Assembly: GCA_964561135.1 (NCBI GenBank)
Contig: CAZLOB010000070.1
Location: forward strand, 6,241-70,240
Reading direction: 5' to 3'
From: JANXDG01 sp964561135
Lineage (GTDB): Bacteria > Elusimicrobiota > Endomicrobiia > DTEH01
Length of the DNA stretch: 64,000 nucleotides
Every line of letters starts with the position of its first letter. Within the stretch, counting starts at the first letter, position 1. Below, one piece after another: positions 17,678 through 26,072 of this stretch. The notes under the pieces were generated by a model, which had not been told where the DNA came from, did not search any database, and saw only the letters and a list, made by a program, of their open reading frames with translations. Both the position numbers and the translations under genes were made by a program.

Positions 17678-18859
17678 ATGAAACAAGAAAGTTTATGTCA
17701 ACATTTTGGTATCTGTGGAGGATGTCAATCACAAGATATAGATTATAATCTACAGGTTTTCCAAAAACAAAAATTTATAGAAGAAAAATTTAAAGATTTT
17801 GAAATTGTTGAACTTTGTCAAATAATTCCTTCACCACAAATATGGTATTATAGAAACAAAATGGAATTTGTTGTTGGTAAAGAAAAAACAGGTAAGATTG
17901 TTTGCGGATTACGAGAGAAAGGAAAGTTCTATAAAATTGTTGACCTTGCTGAATGTAAAATAAGTTTTGAAAAAACATCACAGATACTTAACATTTTTAA
18001 AAATTGGGTCAAAGAGTGTTCATTTGAACCATATAATCTTATAACTCACAAAGGTAAAGTAAGGTACCTTGTTGTAAAAGAAGCAAAAACAAATAACAAA
18101 ATTTTGTTAAATCTTATAGTTACAGGAACAAAATATCAAATTGAACATAATGAATACAACTTTTATACATCTTTTGTTGAAGAATTTAAAAAAATACCAA
18201 ATGTTGCTTCAATATATTTGTCAATAAACAACAAGTTGTCTGACAATGCCGTTGCTGAAGAAATTTTACATTTATACGGTGAAAAATACATAGTTGAAGA
18301 GATAAATGGAGTTTTATATAAAGTATATCCACAAACTTTTTTACAAACAAATACGAAATGTTGTGAGTTGTTATACAAAGTTGTTTTAGACGAAGTTGAA
18401 GAAGGTAATGTTTTAGACATTTATTGTGGGAGTGGGGGGCTTGCTTTACAAATTGTTAAACATAAATCATATGTAGATAAAATAATAGGAGTAGATTCCT
18501 CTAAAGAAAACATTGATACTGCAAATGAAAACTGCAAAATAAATAACTGTACTGACAATATAGAGTTTGTATGTTCAACTGCAGAAGAATTTATACAAAA
18601 ATTGTGGAAGTCAAAATTTTTGACAAACCTTTCAACTGTTATTGTAGACCCGCCAAGACCAGGTTTGAGTAAAAGAGTAAAATCAATACTTTTAGATTTG
18701 TCTGTGAACAAAATAATTTATGTTTCTTGTAATCCTAATACACTTTATGAAGATTTGAAAATTCTTCTTAAATTTTATAAAATAAAAAGATTAGTACCTA
18801 TTGATATGTTCCCTCATACACCACATGTGGAATTAATTTGTGTATTAGAACACAGATAG
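17678..18859 (+). CDS. rlmD: 23S rRNA (uracil-5-)-methyltransferase RlmD/RumA family
   Basis: 393 residues from ATG 17678. N-terminal cysteines CQHFGICGGC plus a later Cys in LAECK form the [4Fe-4S] site of this family. The SAM domain has VLDIYCGSGGLAL, the catalytic block has VDPPRPGLSKR and YVSCNPNTL with the nucleophilic Cys, and the end has DMFPHTPHVE. It methylates C5 of a uridine in rRNA (or tRNA in TrmA-like members). The N-terminal TRAM domain common in RlmD is not evident, so the exact target is unsure. Confidence 0.88.
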   Translation: MKQESLCQHFGICGGCQSQDIDYNLQVFQKQKFIEEKFKDFEIVELCQIIPSPQIWYYRNKMEFVVGKEKTGKIVCGLREKGKFYKIVDLAECKISFEKTSQILNIFKNWVKECSFEPYNLITHKGKVRYLVVKEAKTNNKILLNLIVTGTKYQIEHNEYNFYTSFVEEFKKIPNVASIYLSINNKLSDNAVAEEILHLYGEKYIVEEINGVLYKVYPQTFLQTNTKCCELLYKVVLDEVEEGNVLDIYCGSGGLALQIVKHKSYVDKIIGVDSSKENIDTANENCKINNCTDNIEFVCSTAEEFIQKLWKSKFLTNLSTVIVDPPRPGLSKRVKSILLDLSVNKIIYVSCNPNTLYEDLKILLKFYKIKRLVPIDMFPHTPHVELICVLEHR

Positions 18860-18870
18860 TAGAAAAAATG

Positions 18871-18914
18871 TGAAAAAGTAAGAAAGTTAAAAGTTGAAAG
18901 TTGAAGGTTGAAAA
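18871..18914. repeat. AAAGTT-type simple repeat abutting the helicase start
   Basis: TGAAAAAGTAAGAAAGTTAA then AAGTTGAAAGTTGAAGGTTG runs directly into ATG 18915. The repeat now supplies the ribosome-binding region (GAAGGTTGAAAA) of the helicase gene. Confidence 0.7.
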
Positions 18915-21152
18915 ATGAAAGAATTATTGTTACAACTTAATGAACAACAACGTGCCGCAGTAGAATATATTTATGGTCCTATGGTAGTATTTGCTGGTGT
19001 AGGGACAGGTAAAACACGAGTGATTACATATCGTATTGCATATTTGTTAAGTTTAGGTGTTGATCCGTATAACATATTAGCTGTTACTTTTACGAATAAA
19101 GCTGCTTGTGAAATGAAAGAAAGATTATCCTCTCTTTTCCCATATAAAGCCGAAAAAGTGTGGATCTCAACTTTTCATTCTTTATGTGCAAAAATACTGT
19201 ATACTGAAGCAGAAAATTTTGGTATAAAAAGGAATTTTGTAATCTATGACGAAGAGGATTCTGTAAAGCTTATTAAAGAATGTATTAAAGAAATGTCAAT
19301 ACAGCATATTGGACTTTCAGTATATGATATATACGACACAATTTGTAGAGCAAAGGATAATTTAATTGATCCTGATTCATATAGAATTAACACCATTGTT
19401 TTTCAACAATATCCAAGAGAAATAATCGCTGAAATATACTTAAGGTATCAAACAAAGCTACAACAAAATAATGCGTTAGACTTTAGTGATCTTATAATGA
19501 AGACAGTTCAGTTTTTAAAAGATGAAAAATTTACTGAGATAAGAAATAAATATGCAGAGAGGTTTAAATATATACATGTTGATGAATTTCAAGATGTTAA
19601 CCATGCACAGGTTGTATTGCTAAAAATTTTGTCTTCTGTCCATCATAACATATGTGTAGTAGGTGATGATGATCAAAACATATATTCTTGGCGTGGTAGC
19701 GATGTGAAATATTTGTTAAACTTTAAAAAAGAATTTTCTACACAAGATCTTCAGGTTAAAGAATTTAAAATTACTCAAAATTATAGATCAAAAAAAACTA
19801 TTTTAGAAGTTTCAAACAAACTTATAAGTCATAATAAATTTAGAGTAAAAAAAGAACTTTTTAGTAATATTGAAGGAGATTTTAAAAATGATATAAAAAT
19901 AAAACAATGTCAAAACGAATATGATGAAGCAGAATTTGTAGCAAAAGAAATACTTAAACTGCAACAAATACCAGAGTTTAAAAACGCATCAGTTGCTGTT
20001 TTGTACAGGACAAACTCACAATCTCGTATTTTTGAAGAAGTGTTTAGTGAATATAAGATACCATACAAAATTGTTGGTTCGGTTGCATTTTTTGAAAGGA
20101 AAGAAATAAAAGATATAATAGCATACTTACGTGTATTAGTTAACCCTGAAGATAGTATTTCTTTAAAACGTATTATAAATACTCCACATAGAGGTATAGG
20201 TGAGACAACTATTCTTTATCTTGAAACTTTGGCTAAGGAAAATAAAACTTCTTTATGGGAACAAATTGTTAAGATTGATGATACGGAACTTTCGTTAAAA
20301 GTAAAAAATGCTGTATGGAAGTTTTTATCTTTGTATGATATGTTGAAAAAATACAAAGATACGATGTATCCGTCTGAATTTATAAAATTTTTAATTGAGA
20401 AAACTAAATACATTGATATGATAGGAGATAAAAATGAACGTATTGCAAATATTGAACAATTGGTAGATATTGCAAAAAGATTAGAAGTACAAAATAATAT
20501 TTCTACAGTAGAAGATTTTTTAAATAATATCTCACTTTTTACATTAGCAGATACAGAAGAAAAAATTGAGTTTAAAAACCAAAGTTTTAATTTGAAAGAA
20601 GTTGTTTTGATGACATTGCATGTAGCAAAAGGGCTTGAGTTTGATGTGGTTTTTATAGTAGGTTTAGTTGAAGGTATTTTACCTATTTGGTGGGTTAAAG
20701 AAGAAAATATTGGATATAAAAGTCCAATTTATCTGTTTAATAAAAATACAGATCTTTTAGGTATAGAAGAAGAACGAAGGTTATGTTATGTTGGTATTAC
20801 ACGAGCAAAAAAAATGTTGTATTTAACATATTATTTAAAACGTTCATTGTGGGCTGAAGAACAACCTTCTGTTCCGTCAAGATTTTTAGAAGAGATTTTA
20901 AAAGAATCTGGGAAATTTAAGTTTACACAATTTAATGTTGTTCCTGAAACTGAAGAAATAGAAAAAGTTGATTTTTTAACAACCGGAGAATATGTTGTAC
21001 ATGATAGGTTTGGTATAGGAAAAATAGTAGATATTTTAAAAGAACCACCATATGATAAAGTTGTTGTGGTGTTCCAAAACGGGCAAAAGAAAAAATTAAG
21101 TTTAAAACATACAAAACTTAGAAAACTTAAAGGGTATAACATTAATCAATGA
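18915..21152 (+). CDS. pcrA: UvrD/PcrA-type superfamily 1 DNA helicase
   Basis: 745 residues. All SF1A motifs are visible: Q motif LNEQQRAAVEY, Walker A AGVGTGKT, Ia TFTNKAACEMKERL, II VDEFQDVN, III GDDDQNIYSWRGSD, IV QNYRSKKTI, V TLHVAKGLEFDVVF, VI YVGITRAKKMLY. The C terminus (GEYVVHDRFGIGKIVDI) is the Tudor-like domain of PcrA. It is a 3'-5' helicase in repair and replication restart. It overlaps gatC by 4 bases. Confidence 0.93.
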   Translation: MKELLLQLNEQQRAAVEYIYGPMVVFAGVGTGKTRVITYRIAYLLSLGVDPYNILAVTFTNKAACEMKERLSSLFPYKAEKVWISTFHSLCAKILYTEAENFGIKRNFVIYDEEDSVKLIKECIKEMSIQHIGLSVYDIYDTICRAKDNLIDPDSYRINTIVFQQYPREIIAEIYLRYQTKLQQNNALDFSDLIMKTVQFLKDEKFTEIRNKYAERFKYIHVDEFQDVNHAQVVLLKILSSVHHNICVVGDDDQNIYSWRGSDVKYLLNFKKEFSTQDLQVKEFKITQNYRSKKTILEVSNKLISHNKFRVKKELFSNIEGDFKNDIKIKQCQNEYDEAEFVAKEILKLQQIPEFKNASVAVLYRTNSQSRIFEEVFSEYKIPYKIVGSVAFFERKEIKDIIAYLRVLVNPEDSISLKRIINTPHRGIGETTILYLETLAKENKTSLWEQIVKIDDTELSLKVKNAVWKFLSLYDMLKKYKDTMYPSEFIKFLIEKTKYIDMIGDKNERIANIEQLVDIAKRLEVQNNISTVEDFLNNISLFTLADTEEKIEFKNQSFNLKEVVLMTLHVAKGLEFDVVFIVGLVEGILPIWWVKEENIGYKSPIYLFNKNTDLLGIEEERRLCYVGITRAKKMLYLTYYLKRSLWAEEQPSVPSRFLEEILKESGKFKFTQFNVVPETEEIEKVDFLTTGEYVVHDRFGIGKIVDILKEPPYDKVVVVFQNGQKKKLSLKHTKLRKLKGYNINQ

Positions 21153-21457
21153 AAAAAATCTCTAAAGAAGAAGTACAACATATTGCATATCTATCACGGC
21201 TAGCATTAACTGATGAAGAACTTGAACTATATTCAAAACAGCTAGAAGTTATATTAGAATACATGGACAAACTAAATAATATTGATACAACAAATGTTGA
21301 ACCTGTCTCAAGTATCGTTATGTTATATAAAAACATAGAAAAAAAACCTTATTATAGAGAAGATGTGCCAAAAGAAAGTAACTGTAAAAAAGAAATACTA
21401 CAAAATGCTCCACAAAGAGTTCAAAATTATTTCAAAGTAGAAAAAGTGATTGAATGA
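21149..21457 (+). CDS. gatC: Aspartyl/glutamyl-tRNA amidotransferase subunit C
   Basis: 102 residues. SKEEVQHIAYLSRLALTDEE and the VEPVSSIV / REDVPKES / LQNAPQR segments are typical of GatC, the belt subunit around GatA-GatB that converts mischarged Glu-tRNA(Gln) or Asp-tRNA(Asn). gatA and gatB are not in the window. Confidence 0.93.
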   Translation: MKKISKEEVQHIAYLSRLALTDEELELYSKQLEVILEYMDKLNNIDTTNVEPVSSIVMLYKNIEKKPYYREDVPKESNCKKEILQNAPQRVQNYFKVEKVIE

Positions 21458-21479
21458 TTTTATTTTTTAGGAGGAAATT

Positions 21480-21674
21480 ATGGCAAGAAGATGTTTATTA
21501 TGTAATAAAGGTCCAAAAGCAGGCAAAAATGTTGCCCATTCTAAAAAGACAACCCCAAGAAGGTTCCTGCCTAATGTCCAAAAAAAAGTTTTTAGGTTTA
21601 AAGGAAAAGTTTATAAAGGATATATTTGTACAAGATGTATGAGGACTTATAAGTCAGAAATAGTATATCTCTAG
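21480..21674 (+). CDS. rpmB: 50S ribosomal protein L28, zinc-binding form
   Basis: 64 residues with RBS AGGAGG ahead of ATG 21480. MARRCLLCNKGPKAGKNVAH then RRFLPNVQKKV is the L28 signature. The paired CLLC and CTRC cysteines make this the zinc-containing (C+) version rather than the zinc-independent paralogue. Confidence 0.95.
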   Translation: MARRCLLCNKGPKAGKNVAHSKKTTPRRFLPNVQKKVFRFKGKVYKGYICTRCMRTYKSEIVYL

Positions 21675-21676
21675 TA

Positions 21677-22480
21677 ATGAATAATAAGAATGTTCTAAAG
21701 ATTAAAGATACTGAAATAGAGATTTTATTTTTAAATGTTTATAAAAAAACCGTAGCGGATAATGTTTGTAAAATTGATGATTTAAAATTAGAAAACATAA
21801 AAGAAGTTCTTAAAAATTTTTTTAAAAAATTAAATAGACATGTAAACTCTGTCACAATATTTGTTAGCACTAAAAATAAGATAGATAAAACTGTTTTAGT
21901 TTCGGCTACAAAAGTTATTGTCGAAGAAATAACAAAGTTCGTTCTTGAAAACAGAGATTTTTTTATAAAGAAAATATCAATAATTTTAAACGATAAAAAA
22001 ATTTATAAAATTTTTTCTAAAATTGCTTCTGACCATATCGGATATATTAATAGGAAAATAGGTCTTTATCCAATACCTACCGTTGATATAATAATTGAAG
22101 TAAAGACCAAAAATAAAAAAGGTGTTGTTTTAATAGAGAGAAAAAATCCGCCGTATGGATGGGCGATACCAGGCGGTTTTGTTGAATATAACGAATCGTT
22201 AGAATTTGCTGCAATAAGAGAAGCAAAAGAAGAAACAGGACTCAAGATAAAAAATTTAAGACAGTTCCATACTTATTCAGAACCAGGTCGTGACCCAAGA
22301 TTTCATACAATATCAACTGTGTTTATAGCAGAAGCAAATTCTTTACCTAAAGCAGCTTCAGATGCAAAAAATGTTGTTGTTGCAACAAAAAAAGAAATTT
22401 TGTCAGGTAAATACAATCTCGTTTTTGACCACAAAAAAATTTTAGAAGATTATTTTAAAACAAAAAGGACAAAAATATGA
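21677..22480 (+). CDS. Nudix hydrolase with an extra N-terminal domain
   Basis: 267 residues. The C-terminal ~140 residues hold a full Nudix box (GFVEYNESLEFAAIREAKEE then TGL) with a downstream SEPGRDPRFHTIS, as in ADP-ribose pyrophosphatase-like Nudix enzymes. The first ~130 residues form an unrecognised alpha/beta domain (VTIFVSTKN ... VIVEEITKFVLENRDFFIKK, SIILNDKKIYKIF); the end of it vaguely resembles a macro-domain tail, without support for calling one. It starts 2 bases after rpmB and overlaps the epimerase gene by 4 bases. Confidence 0.82.
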   Translation: MNNKNVLKIKDTEIEILFLNVYKKTVADNVCKIDDLKLENIKEVLKNFFKKLNRHVNSVTIFVSTKNKIDKTVLVSATKVIVEEITKFVLENRDFFIKKISIILNDKKIYKIFSKIASDHIGYINRKIGLYPIPTVDIIIEVKTKNKKGVVLIERKNPPYGWAIPGGFVEYNESLEFAAIREAKEETGLKIKNLRQFHTYSEPGRDPRFHTISTVFIAEANSLPKAASDAKNVVVATKKEILSGKYNLVFDHKKILEDYFKTKRTKI

Positions 22481-23484
22481 AGGTTTTAGTTACTGGCGCA
22501 GCAGGGTTTATAGGATTTCATTTGGCTAAAAGGTTGTTAGAAGAAAATTATGATGTTATAGGTGTAGACAACTTGTGTCCATACTATGATGTTAAATTAA
22601 AAATTGATAGAATAAAACAAATAGAAAACTATAAAAATTTTAAATTTATAAAATCAGATTTGAAAGACAAAGAAGAAGTGTTTAATTTGTTTAAAGAGAC
22701 AGGTTTTGATTATATTTTACATATGGCAGCTCAAGCAGGTGTAAGATATTCATTAAAAAATCCTTATCAATATATAGATAGCAACATTCTTTCAACTGTA
22801 AATCTTTTTGAAGCGACAAAACTTTATCCAACAAAACATTTTGTTTTAGCATCAACAAGTTCTGTATATGGAGCAAACAAAAGTATACCTTTTTCTGTAC
22901 ACCATAATGTTAATCATCCAATATCGCTATATGCAGCAACAAAAAAATCTGCTGAACTTATAGCTCATACTTACTCTGCTTTGTTCAATATCCCAACTAC
23001 TGTGTTAAGATTTTTTACAGTATATGGACCATGGGGAAGACCTGATATGGCCTTGTTTGTTTTCACAAAAAATATTATTGAAGATAAACCAATTGATGTA
23101 TATAATTATGGCAAAATGAAAAGAGATTTTACATACATTGATGATGTTGTGGAGAGTGTGGTTCGTATTATGAAAAAGATACCGCAGCCGGATCCTAACT
23201 GGGATGCGACAAATCCTGATCCTGCAACATCGTTTGCACCATATAAAATTTACAATGTTGGGAACAACCAGCCAGTTGAATTGATAAGATTTATAGAAAT
23301 TATAGAAGAATGTTTAGGGAAAAAAGCTAAAAAAAATTTTCTTCCATTACAGCCTGGCGATGTTGTGGAAACATATGCAGATATTGATGAGTTGGTAAAA
23401 GATATAGGATATAAACCGCAAACACCAGTTGAAGTTGGAATTAAAAGATTTGTTGAATGGTATAAAGATTACTATAAAATTTAA
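22477..23484 (+). CDS. UDP-glucuronate 4-epimerase-like NAD-dependent epimerase
   Basis: 335 residues, extended SDR. Rossmann GxxGxxG in VTGAAGFIGFHLA, catalytic Ser in STSSVYG, and YxxxK in YAATKKSAEL. DNLCPYYDVKLK, RFFTVYGPWGRPDMALF and YGKMKRDFTYIDDVV are characteristic of the UDP-glucuronate/galacturonate 4-epimerase group. It supplies uronic acid for the surface polysaccharide. Confidence 0.9.
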   Translation: MKVLVTGAAGFIGFHLAKRLLEENYDVIGVDNLCPYYDVKLKIDRIKQIENYKNFKFIKSDLKDKEEVFNLFKETGFDYILHMAAQAGVRYSLKNPYQYIDSNILSTVNLFEATKLYPTKHFVLASTSSVYGANKSIPFSVHHNVNHPISLYAATKKSAELIAHTYSALFNIPTTVLRFFTVYGPWGRPDMALFVFTKNIIEDKPIDVYNYGKMKRDFTYIDDVVESVVRIMKKIPQPDPNWDATNPDPATSFAPYKIYNVGNNQPVELIRFIEIIEECLGKKAKKNFLPLQPGDVVETYADIDELVKDIGYKPQTPVEVGIKRFVEWYKDYYKI

Positions 23485-23488
23485 AATA

Positions 23489-24598
23489 ATGAAAGTTTTG
23501 TTTATTTTTGGCACTCGACCAGAAGCAATAAAACTTGCTCCGTTGATCATAGAGTTTAAAAAATATAAAAATTTTATAACAAAAGTTTGTGTCACTTCTC
23601 AGCATAAAGAGATGTTACAACAAGTAATCAAGTTTTTTGATATATCTACAGATTATGATCTTTCAATCATGGAACATAATCAAACTTTGTTCCAAATTAC
23701 ATCGAAGATTATTCAAAGAATAGAGTCAGTCCTTGACGATTTTAAACCTGATATAATTTTTATTCAAGGTGATGCTTCTTCAGCTTTTTTAAGTGCATTA
23801 GCTGGGTTTTATAAAAAAATAAAAATTGCACATGTTGAGGCTGGGTTGAGATCTTATAACAAATACGCTCCTTTTCCTGAAGAAATAAATCGTGTTTTAA
23901 TTTCGCGTATAGCAGATTACCATTTTGCACCCACTGTTTTAGCAAAAAAAAATTTGGAAAAAGAAGGAATTAGAAAAAATGTTTGGGTAGTAGGTAATAC
24001 TGTTATAGATGCATTATTGTTAGCATTAAAGATTGTTAAAAATTCTGATGACAAATATAAAAATTATTTTAAATTTTTAGATTTTAACAAAAAGATAATT
24101 CTTGTGACCGGTCATAGAAGAGAAAGTTTTGGTGAACCATTTAGACAAATATGTTTAGCGATAAAAGAGATAGCACAAAAGTTTAAAGATGTAGAAATTG
24201 TATATCCTGTTCATCTTAATCCAAATGTTAGGAAACCTGTTTTTGAGATATTGGCTGGATTAAAAAATGTTCATTTGATAGAACCACTATCTTATCCACA
24301 TTTTGTTTGGTTATTAGAAAAATCTTATTTAGTACTTACTGATTCTGGTGGGATACAAGAAGAAGCGCCTTCGTTAGGAAAACCTGTGTTAGTTATGCGG
24401 GAGGTGACTGAAAGAATTGAAGGAATAAAAGCAGGTACAGCGAAACTTGTTGGTGTAAAAAAAGATAGTATTGTAGAAAATACTGTTGAACTTTTAACAA
24501 ATAAGAATTTGTATGAAGGAATGGCAAAGAAGAAAAATCCTTATGGTGATGGAAAGTCTGCTAAAAGAATTGTAAAGATAATAAGTAAAATTTTGTAA
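23489..24598 (+). CDS. wecB: UDP-N-acetylglucosamine 2-epimerase (non-hydrolysing)
   Basis: 369 residues from ATG 23489, 4 bases after the previous stop. GTRPEAIKLAPLI at the N terminus, QGDASSAFLSA, HVEAGLRSYNKYAPFPEEI, TGHRRESFG and DSGGIQEEAPSLGKPVLVMR are the conserved blocks of WecB/MnaA. It interconverts UDP-GlcNAc and UDP-ManNAc for envelope glycans. Confidence 0.94.
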   Translation: MKVLFIFGTRPEAIKLAPLIIEFKKYKNFITKVCVTSQHKEMLQQVIKFFDISTDYDLSIMEHNQTLFQITSKIIQRIESVLDDFKPDIIFIQGDASSAFLSALAGFYKKIKIAHVEAGLRSYNKYAPFPEEINRVLISRIADYHFAPTVLAKKNLEKEGIRKNVWVVGNTVIDALLLALKIVKNSDDKYKNYFKFLDFNKKIILVTGHRRESFGEPFRQICLAIKEIAQKFKDVEIVYPVHLNPNVRKPVFEILAGLKNVHLIEPLSYPHFVWLLEKSYLVLTDSGGIQEEAPSLGKPVLVMREVTERIEGIKAGTAKLVGVKKDSIVENTVELLTNKNLYEGMAKKKNPYGDGKSAKRIVKIISKIL

Positions 24599-24621
24599 AC
24601 AATGGAGGAATGAAAAAAAGC

Positions 24622-25491
24622 ATGAAGGTATATATTAATGGGAAATTTTATGAAAAAGAAGAAGCAAAAATTTCTGTGTTTGATCATGGATTATTATATG
24701 GTGATGGTGTATTCGAAGGTATTAGAAGTTATAATCGTCGTGTTTTTAAATTAAGAGAACATGTTGAGCGTCTTTATAATTCTGCAAAAGCTATTATGTT
24801 GGAGATACCGATTAGTAAAGAAGAAATGGAAAAAGCAATTATTGAAACTTTAAAAATTAACAATCTTTCAGATGCGTATATAAGAGTGATTGTTACTCGT
24901 GGTATTGGCGATTTAGGTCTTGATCCTAGGAAATGTTCTTCACCGTCAATAATTATTATAACAGACAAAATTGTTCTATATCCACAAGAGTTGTATGAAA
25001 AAGGTTTAGAAATAATTACCGTCTCTACAAGAAGAAATATTCCGACTGCATTAAATCCTGCTATAAAATCGTTGAATTATCTAAACAATATTTTTGCAAA
25101 AATAGAAGCGATACGTGCTGGTTGCGAAGAAGCTATAATGCTTAATTTTGAAGGATATGTTGCAGAATGTACCGGAGATAATATTTTTATTGTAAAAAAT
25201 AATGTACTTATTACTCCACCGATATATGTTGGCGCACTACCTGGTATTACACGAGAAACTGTCATGGATATCGCAAAAACAAAACTTAAACTCTTAGTTA
25301 AAGAAGAACCATTTACTATATACCATGTATATGTTGCAGATGAATGTTTTCTTACAGGTACTGCTGCTGAAGTTATTCCTGTGGTAAAAGTGGATAATAG
25401 AATAATAAAAGATGGCAAGCCTGGAGAGATTACTAAACAAATTATTAGAGAATTTCACGAATTAACTCGTACCACAGGTGTGCAATATTAA
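24622..25491 (+). CDS. ilvE: Branched-chain amino acid aminotransferase
   Basis: 289 residues from ATG 24622. ATG 24610 directly touches the RBS GGAGGA (24604-24609), so the internal Met 12 bases beyond it is preferred. Fold-type IV PLP aminotransferase: FDHGLLYGDGVFEGIRSY, PLP lysine in NPAIKSLNYL, EAIMLNFEGYVAECTGDNIF, and the phosphate-binding FLTGTAAEV. Last step of Val, Leu and Ile synthesis. No other branched-chain genes are nearby. Confidence 0.93.
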   Translation: MKVYINGKFYEKEEAKISVFDHGLLYGDGVFEGIRSYNRRVFKLREHVERLYNSAKAIMLEIPISKEEMEKAIIETLKINNLSDAYIRVIVTRGIGDLGLDPRKCSSPSIIIITDKIVLYPQELYEKGLEIITVSTRRNIPTALNPAIKSLNYLNNIFAKIEAIRAGCEEAIMLNFEGYVAECTGDNIFIVKNNVLITPPIYVGALPGITRETVMDIAKTKLKLLVKEEPFTIYHVYVADECFLTGTAAEVIPVVKVDNRIIKDGKPGEITKQIIREFHELTRTTGVQY

Positions 25492-25526
25492 AATTATAGG
25501 TCCAAATCTTTTCTCTCCATTAAAAC

Positions 25527-26072
25527 ATGTGTGTTAAAGAGATAAAAATAACAAAAATTTTGCCCTGTTTAGTAAACGAAAACAGAATTAGGTTCCATGC
25601 AGAACTTGATACAGATATTTCAGACTTTATGCCATATTTAAATAGAGTTATTAACGGGGCAATTTATAACCATCAAGCACATACTTTAACAATAAAAAAA
25701 GAAGGCCTTGTTACTTTGTATCCGAAAGAAATTGTTGCAGGACAAGTTAAGGATGTACAAACGGCATATAAAATTTGTGATTGGATAAAACAACAGATAA
25801 ATTTTGTGTATGAGAACAAAGATAAAATAGAACCATTGTATGAACGTAGAGGACAAATTTCACCAGTTGAAATCTACAAGTTTCTTCCACAAAAGAATTG
25901 TAAGGAATGTGGTGAACAAACTTGTATAGCTTTTGCATGTAAAGTTTTGTCTGAAGAAAAAAGTATATTATTATGTAAACCACTTTTTGAGTTAGAATAT
26001 GAAGAAAAAAGGAAAATGTTGTTTAAAATTTTAAAAGATTGTAAATATAAAATACCTGAAGTTTTCGTATGA
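25527..26072 (+). CDS. Fe-S domain protein (4Fe-4S cluster motif as in corrinoid/Fe-S proteins)
   Basis: 181 residues. The C-terminal part has CKECGEQTC-IAFACKV-LSEEKSILLC, the four-cysteine PF04060-type 4Fe-4S motif found in the corrinoid Fe-S protein and RnfB. The first ~110 residues (FHAELDTDISDFMPYLNRVI, LTIKKEGLVTLYPKEIVAGQ) match the small stand-alone (Fe-S)-binding proteins seen in anaerobes. No CO dehydrogenase genes are present. It overlaps dnaE by 4 bases. Confidence 0.78.
   Translation: MCVKEIKITKILPCLVNENRIRFHAELDTDISDFMPYLNRVINGAIYNHQAHTLTIKKEGLVTLYPKEIVAGQVKDVQTAYKICDWIKQQINFVYENKDKIEPLYERRGQISPVEIYKFLPQKNCKECGEQTCIAFACKVLSEEKSILLCKPLFELEYEEKRKMLFKILKDCKYKIPEVFV

Noticed and set aside
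21454..21642. Plus-strand frame overlapping L28
   Set aside because: Out of frame with rpmB, which has a correct RBS and full L28 signature.
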